DNA of 9,867 nt. Source: Pirellulales bacterium. Its GTDB lineage: Bacteria > Planctomycetota > Planctomycetia > Pirellulales > JAICIG01. Shown here one piece after another: positions 6,647 to 9,867 of this stretch; position 1 is the stretch's first letter, and every line of letters begins with the position of its first letter. The stretch is from positions 1-9,867 of the forward strand of contig JAICIG010000298.1 of assembly GCA_025924495.1 (NCBI GenBank). The letters run 5' to 3'. The notes under the pieces were generated by a model, which was not told the origin of the DNA, searched no databases, and saw nothing but the letters and a program-made list of their open reading frames with translations. A program made the position numbers and the translations under genes.

Positions 6647-7213
6647 ATGGCATCGAATCCTCCCATCGTGCGGCAGGTTGCATGGATCTCGGTCCTCCCG
6701 CAGCTCGGGATGTTGGCACTGCTAATGGCAGGCGCTTATGTCGCAGGTTTTAAGGATTTTATTGTCGTCGGCGCTGTGGCCTACCTTGTAATTTCATTCG
6801 GGCTTCGCCGATTTATCCCAAGAGACCATCGCATCGGCGTCTCGCTGTTCTGTCGGGGGAGATTCGCCGATGCACTCGAGCACTTTCAGCGTAGTTACGA
6901 GTTCTTTACGCGGCGCCGTTGGCTCGACGATTGGCGCTTCATCGCGCTGTTTTCATCAAGTCGCATCAGCTACCGGGAGATGGCGCTGCTGAACGTCGCC
7001 TACTGCTACGGCCAGCTCGGCGACGGGGCGCGATCGAAAGAGTATTATGAGCGAGTAACCCAAGAGTTTCCCGGCAGTCGCATCGCGGAAGCGGCACTGA
7101 GGATGTTCGACGCTGCAAAAGGAATCGCCGGGCCAGGCGCGGCGCTAAGGGGCGGCCTCCCCGCGCTGCTTGTCAAATCGGACGCTGTCGAAGAGTCGCC
7201 GCCGACAAGCTGA
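6647..7213 (+). CDS. Membrane-anchored TPR-like protein (188 aa)
   Basis: Two hydrophobic segments at residues ~12-33 and ~36-55 form an N-terminal helical hairpin in the membrane. They are followed by a soluble part with two TPR-like helix pairs: GVSLFCRGRFADALEHFQRS (64-83) and MALLNVAYCYGQLGDGARSK (112-131), then EYYERVTQEFPGSRIAEAALRM split over the next helix. The conserved small residues and the 'F/Y-P-x-S' turn between helices are typical of tetratricopeptide repeats, which bind other proteins. A low-complexity Ala/Gly/Pro tail ends the protein. The start ATG has only a weak upstream purine run. The gene is not tightly linked to either neighbour. TPR character is well supported, while the partner is unknown. 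Confidence 0.75.
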   Translation: MASNPPIVRQVAWISVLPQLGMLALLMAGAYVAGFKDFIVVGAVAYLVISFGLRRFIPRDHRIGVSLFCRGRFADALEHFQRSYEFFTRRRWLDDWRFIALFSSSRISYREMALLNVAYCYGQLGDGARSKEYYERVTQEFPGSRIAEAALRMFDAAKGIAGPGAALRGGLPALLVKSDAVEESPPTS

Positions 7214-7280
7214 TGCATTTGGCGGCTGCATCAAAACGGACGTACTGATTTTCGTGGATTCGTATTCGCAACCGTAACTG

Positions 7281-7646
7281 ATGAAAAAAGCAGACCGACA
7301 ATTACGAGCACGAGAGAGAGCAGCTCGTATCGAGAAGTACGAATTGCAAGAAGCGGCAATGCGTCAGTTCCTCGATGAGTGCCGTTCGGCCATGCCTTCA
7401 GATGACTGGACCGCCTACTACCAAGAAGCAAAGCGATTTGCCGGAGAAACGCTCCACATTGTCGAGCATCTAGTATATGCCCTGGGAGCAATCCAGCTTC
7501 CCATTAACCCTCGCCTGCGGAAGGCCATCGATGCCGTCTTGGAAACATGCGAGATCGAGCGTGAACGCTGGAGCGACTTGAGGGATCTGAATTACGATCC
7601 GTATTGGAAATCAAAATACGGCTATGTCCAGAACACCGACGAGTAA
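7281..7646 (+). CDS. Hypothetical helical protein (121 aa)
   Basis: This is a charged, soluble protein with no signal peptide or membrane segment. Residues 1-35 (MKKADRQLRARERAARI and on) form a long basic amphipathic helix that may be a coiled coil. A middle region follows with DDWTAYYQEAKRFAGETLH and LVYALGAIQLPINPRLRKA. The end is acidic and aromatic (ERERWSDLRDLNYDPYWKSKYGY). No catalytic motif or Cys cluster is present, and I do not recognise the family. The ATG at 7281 lacks a clear Shine-Dalgarno, which is common for these genes. It begins 67 bp after the TPR-like gene, so the two could be co-transcribed. Even codon use and a plausible amphipathic pattern make it a likely real gene. 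Confidence 0.6.
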   Translation: MKKADRQLRARERAARIEKYELQEAAMRQFLDECRSAMPSDDWTAYYQEAKRFAGETLHIVEHLVYALGAIQLPINPRLRKAIDAVLETCEIERERWSDLRDLNYDPYWKSKYGYVQNTDE

Positions 7647-7802
7647 GTCGCCGCATCGCCTTGGCGGCAGCAATTAAAGCGTGCGTTGCATTTCCACCAC
7701 GACAAAGGCCCGGAAATCAATTTGTTGAGTTCGACATGAAGCCGGAAAATTCAAGCCTTATCGCAGTGGCCGCCGCTCAGTGTGGTCGTAACATGGCACA
7801 AT

Positions 7803-8180
7803 ATGGACGCTGAAACATTCATCAAAGCCATAAGTCCTCTGTTGAAGGAACACGGCTTCAAAAAATCCAACGCAACCTGGCGAAAGAACCAAGGCGAAAG
7901 CGTCGCTGTGTTCAATATCCAGAAATCACAGTGGGGCGGCGGCGCTTGCTACGTAAACCTGGGCGCTTATTTTCGCGAATTTGGAAATGATTCCTCGCCC
8001 ACGGAAAACAAGTGCCATGTTCGCGCGCGTCTCCGGGTTGGAAAACCACAGACTGTGGTTTCGGCTGCGATCCAATGGTTCGAAGCCCGAGCATTACTGC
8101 AAGATGCTCGAAAGCTCGCAGAAGACGACTCCAAGCGAGGGCTCGTGTCCAAGGAGCTTCGCAGCGCGGCAGACGCGTAA
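7803..8180 (+). CDS. DUF4304 domain protein (125 aa)
   Basis: The sequence begins MDAETFIKAISPLLKEHGFKKSNATW and continues with FNIQKSQWGGGACYVNLGAY and NKCHVRARL. These are the hallmarks I associate with the DUF4304 family: an N-terminal helix ending in HGFKK, the 'NIQKSQW' strand, the 'Y-x-N-L-G' strand and the C-H-x-R segment. The family has no known activity. The start is set at the ATG 7803 and not at the upstream in-frame GTG (7782), because the family begins MDA-x-x-F. After residue ~85 the resemblance fades into a helical tail (SAAIQWFEARALLQDARKLAEDD), so the C-terminal part may be lineage-specific or shortened. No signal peptide is present, so the protein is probably cytosolic. It is separated from both neighbours by gaps and is likely a single gene. 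Confidence 0.8.
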   Translation: MDAETFIKAISPLLKEHGFKKSNATWRKNQGESVAVFNIQKSQWGGGACYVNLGAYFREFGNDSSPTENKCHVRARLRVGKPQTVVSAAIQWFEARALLQDARKLAEDDSKRGLVSKELRSAADA

Positions 8181-8251
8181 CAAATCACTCGGCCAGAATC
8201 CGCAACGCGACGCTCTGTGAATCGCGCCGCCCCAAACCAAACAGGACATCG

Positions 8252-8641
8252 ATGAGCCAAACACATTCCAGCGCAGTCAGCGTCCGTTATATGATTGACG
8301 ATGTGGATGCGGCGGTCGCGTTCTATACGAAGCACTTGGGCTTTCAGCTTGAAGTGAATGCGGCGCCAGCCTTTGCTGCCGTCGTCCGCGGCAACTTGCG
8401 GCTGCTGTTGAGCGGCGAGAAAAGCTCCGGCGGCCGGCCGCTGCCCGACGGCACGAAACCCGTGCCAGGCGGTTGGAATCGAATTCTCTTGGAAGTTTCG
8501 GACATCGACGCCGAGGCCGCGCGGCTGCGGGCCGCAGGCGTGAAGTTTCGCCGCGATGATATCGTCTCTGGGCCTGGCGGCTCGCAATTTTGGGTGGTCG
8601 ATCCATCCGGGAATCTCGTCGAACTGTTTCAGCCAAAATAA
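8252..8641 (+). CDS. VOC (glyoxalase/bleomycin-resistance fold) protein (129 aa)
   Basis: This is a single VOC unit of two beta-alpha-beta-beta-beta modules. Module 1 is SVRYMIDDVDAAVAFYTKHL then GF (residues 10-31), LEVNAAPAFAAVVRGNLRLL split over the next strands, and a loop GGRPLPDGTKPVPGG (60-74). Module 2 is NRILLEVSDIDAEAARLRAAG then VKF, ending with GSQFWVVDPSGNLVELFQPK. The C-terminal metal ligand Glu of VOC enzymes is present (E124 in LVELF). The position of the first ligand, usually His or Gln near residue 12-13, holds Arg-Tyr, so metal-dependent catalysis is uncertain. The start at ATG 8252 fits the family; the frame is open further upstream but that part overlaps the DUF4304 gene. 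VOC proteins range from lyases and dioxygenases to antibiotic-binding proteins, and the substrate here is unknown. Confidence 0.9.
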   Translation: MSQTHSSAVSVRYMIDDVDAAVAFYTKHLGFQLEVNAAPAFAAVVRGNLRLLLSGEKSSGGRPLPDGTKPVPGGWNRILLEVSDIDAEAARLRAAGVKFRRDDIVSGPGGSQFWVVDPSGNLVELFQPK

Positions 8642-9029
8642 GCCGCCTGCGGCGTGGAGAATCGAACCGCGGTCAAAAAGGGAGAGGTTGAGGCGGCGCG
8701 GTTCGTTGGCCTTGCCGGCGAGCTTTCGAGTCAGACATTTGGCTGTAGCGATCGAGCGCGACGCCCATGCGGGCCATGAGTGAGAGATATGGAGGCTGCA
8801 AAGCTTGCGGTCGTCGTCGCTCTCTTGCGAGTAGCTGAGAGAGCGGCTGGCTTCCAGCAACGCCAGGGCTGCCGATTGCTGCACACTATTTCGCCGCTCC
8901 CGCGGAGATTGCTTGCAGGCGTACATCCGCTAAGCTGTTTGCCGAGACGCCGCGGCGCCGCAAGGCGAAGATTCTTGACGATCACCGCAAGTGCGGCCCA
9001 GCAATCGTTTACGAGCTGAGCATATTCGC
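8642..9029. other. Intergenic stretch before the sialidase-like gene
   Basis: No gene is supported. Directly after the VOC stop, GCCGC (8642-8646) and GCGGC (8649-8653) form a very tight hairpin, but no T-run follows, so I do not call a terminator. A 34-codon minus-strand frame at 8673-8777 (starting MARMGVALDRYS) is open and short; nothing else supports it. The rest is GC-rich with no clear promoter for the gene at 9030. Confidence 0.5.
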
Positions 9030-9867
9030 ATGCCTCTGGCAATTGAACAACGCGGCCTGGTTTATGATGCTACTCGCGCGCCGGCCGAGGAGCGCGTGGC
9101 CTGCTTTACCAGTCTCTGCAGGCTGCGCTCGGGAGCTATCCTGTGCGGCTTTCAACTGGGGCCGCAGAAGAACTCGCCCGAATCGACGATCGGGCTCTGC
9201 CGATCGGACGACGACGGCCGGACGTGGCGGCGGGTTCCGGTCCGTTGGAATCTGCAATTCGGCGGGGTGCCGGGCTCCCTTTCCAGCGGCGAGATGGTCG
9301 AGCCGGAACCCGGCCGGCTGCTGATGTTCGCTACCTGGTTCGATCGCAGCGATCGTTCGCGGCCGCTGTTCGATCCGGTCACCGAGGGCATTCTGCGCTC
9401 GAAGCAACTCATGGCCGAGTCGAACGACGAGGGCGCTACCTGGAGCGATTGGCGCCAAGTCGCCACGCCGGGACTCACCGGCTGCGCCGCCACTGGTCCG
9501 GTTTGGCAGATGGCCGACGGCGCCCTCGTTTACCCTTTCGAGAGCTTCAAAGAATTCGATGATCCTTCGCCCAAGCAGCACGGGGCCTGGATCCTGATTT
9601 CGTGCGACGGCGGCCGCAGCTTTTCGCGGCCGCTGCTAGTGGCCAGAGATCCGCAACAGCAGGTCTATTATTGGGATCAGCGGCTGGCGCCTGCCCGCGC
9701 CGAGAGGGAGCTGACCGCACTCTTCTGGACGCACGACCTCGAGCACAAGCGAGACCTGACGGTGCACCTGCGGCGCTTCGCGCTCGATGGCGCGGAGCTG
9801 AAGCTGCAGCCTATTCAGGCGACGAGCATTCCGGGGCAGATTGCGGCGCCATTGTGGCTGGCGGACG
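9030..9867 (+). CDS. Sialidase-like (BNR/Asp-box) protein, N-terminal part (3' end outside window)
   Basis: The plus strand is open from ATG 9030 to the right edge (279 codons). Three Asp-boxes (S-x-D-x-G-x-T/S-W/F) are visible: SDDDGRTW (59-66), SNDEGATW (131-138) and SCDGGRSF (191-198). Their ~60-70-residue spacing matches successive blades of a six-bladed sialidase propeller. Between them are typical blade strands such as GRLLMFATWF and WQMADGALVYPF. There is no signal peptide, so unless the true start lies elsewhere the protein is cytosolic. The FRIP motif of classical sialidases is not seen near the N-terminus; LRSGAILCGFQ occupies a similar place. It is therefore best called a sialidase-superfamily protein, and substrate and activity are open. 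The RBS is weak (GAG about 13 nt upstream). Confidence 0.8.
   Translation, partial: MPLAIEQRGLVYDATRAPAEERVACFTSLCRLRSGAILCGFQLGPQKNSPESTIGLCRSDDDGRTWRRVPVRWNLQFGGVPGSLSSGEMVEPEPGRLLMFATWFDRSDRSRPLFDPVTEGILRSKQLMAESNDEGATWSDWRQVATPGLTGCAATGPVWQMADGALVYPFESFKEFDDPSPKQHGAWILISCDGGRSFSRPLLVARDPQQQVYYWDQRLAPARAERELTALFWTHDLEHKRDLTVHLRRFALDGAELKLQPIQATSIPGQIAAPLWLAD

Noticed and set aside
2623..8641. Integron cassette array
   Set aside because: The small same-strand genes suggested it, but I found only isolated GTTRRRY-like words (for example GTTAGGT near 4027) without a paired RYYYAAC site or hairpin typical of attC.
8642..8653. Terminator hairpin after the VOC gene
   Set aside because: The two arms leave only a 2-nt loop and no T-run follows.
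8673..8777. Minus-strand small gene of 34 codons
   Set aside because: It has no ribosome-binding site or family resemblance I can support.
7967..8926. Long minus-strand open frame (319 codons)
   Set aside because: It lies antisense to the DUF4304 and VOC genes, both recognised by family sequence, and shows no domain of its own.

Overview
The window looks like chromosomal DNA of a planctomycete, probably a member of the Pirellulales. The main reasons are an LEPR-XLL-type N-terminal signature (LEDRRLLA) on a large secreted SBBP-repeat protein, an NPYQPP motif at the N-terminus of a small membrane protein, GC-rich codon use, and long intergenic stretches filled with palindromic repeats. The assignment rests on these hallmarks only; there is no rRNA or housekeeping marker.

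Layout. (1) 1-967, minus strand: the N-terminal 322 codons of a large surface or secreted protein (LEPR-XLL signature, then a domain that precedes SBBP beta-propeller repeats), running off the left edge. (2) 968-2622: about 1.65 kb without a convincing gene. Its core (1348-2126) is a cluster of three palindromic elements: two elements that alternate with a period near 165 bp, and a third inverted-repeat element in the middle. (3) 2623-8641, all plus strand: nine small genes, mostly of unknown function. They encode a lipoprotein, a five-helix membrane protein, a 103-aa hypothetical, a tight trio (small exported protein, 245-aa unknown, SUKH/SMI1-KNR4 protein with a C-terminal zinc-ribbon-like tail), a membrane-anchored TPR-like protein, a helical 121-aa protein, a DUF4304 protein and a VOC/glyoxalase-fold protein. 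(4) 9030-9867, plus strand: the N-terminal 279 codons of a sialidase-like protein with three Asp-boxes, running off the right edge.

How the genes may work together. The clearest operon is 4551-6376. The stop codon of the exported protein lies in the loop of a hairpin that partly masks the Shine-Dalgarno sequence of the 245-aa gene, and the SUKH gene follows 50 bp later with its own strong ribosome-binding site. Most other genes have gaps of 67-270 bp and look like separate units. SUKH proteins occur widely as immunity proteins of polymorphic toxin systems, so this stretch could be an accessory islet of immunity-like and orphan genes. No toxin, transposase, integrase or recombination site is visible, so that reading is inference. 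I found no tRNA, rRNA, CRISPR array or insertion sequence.
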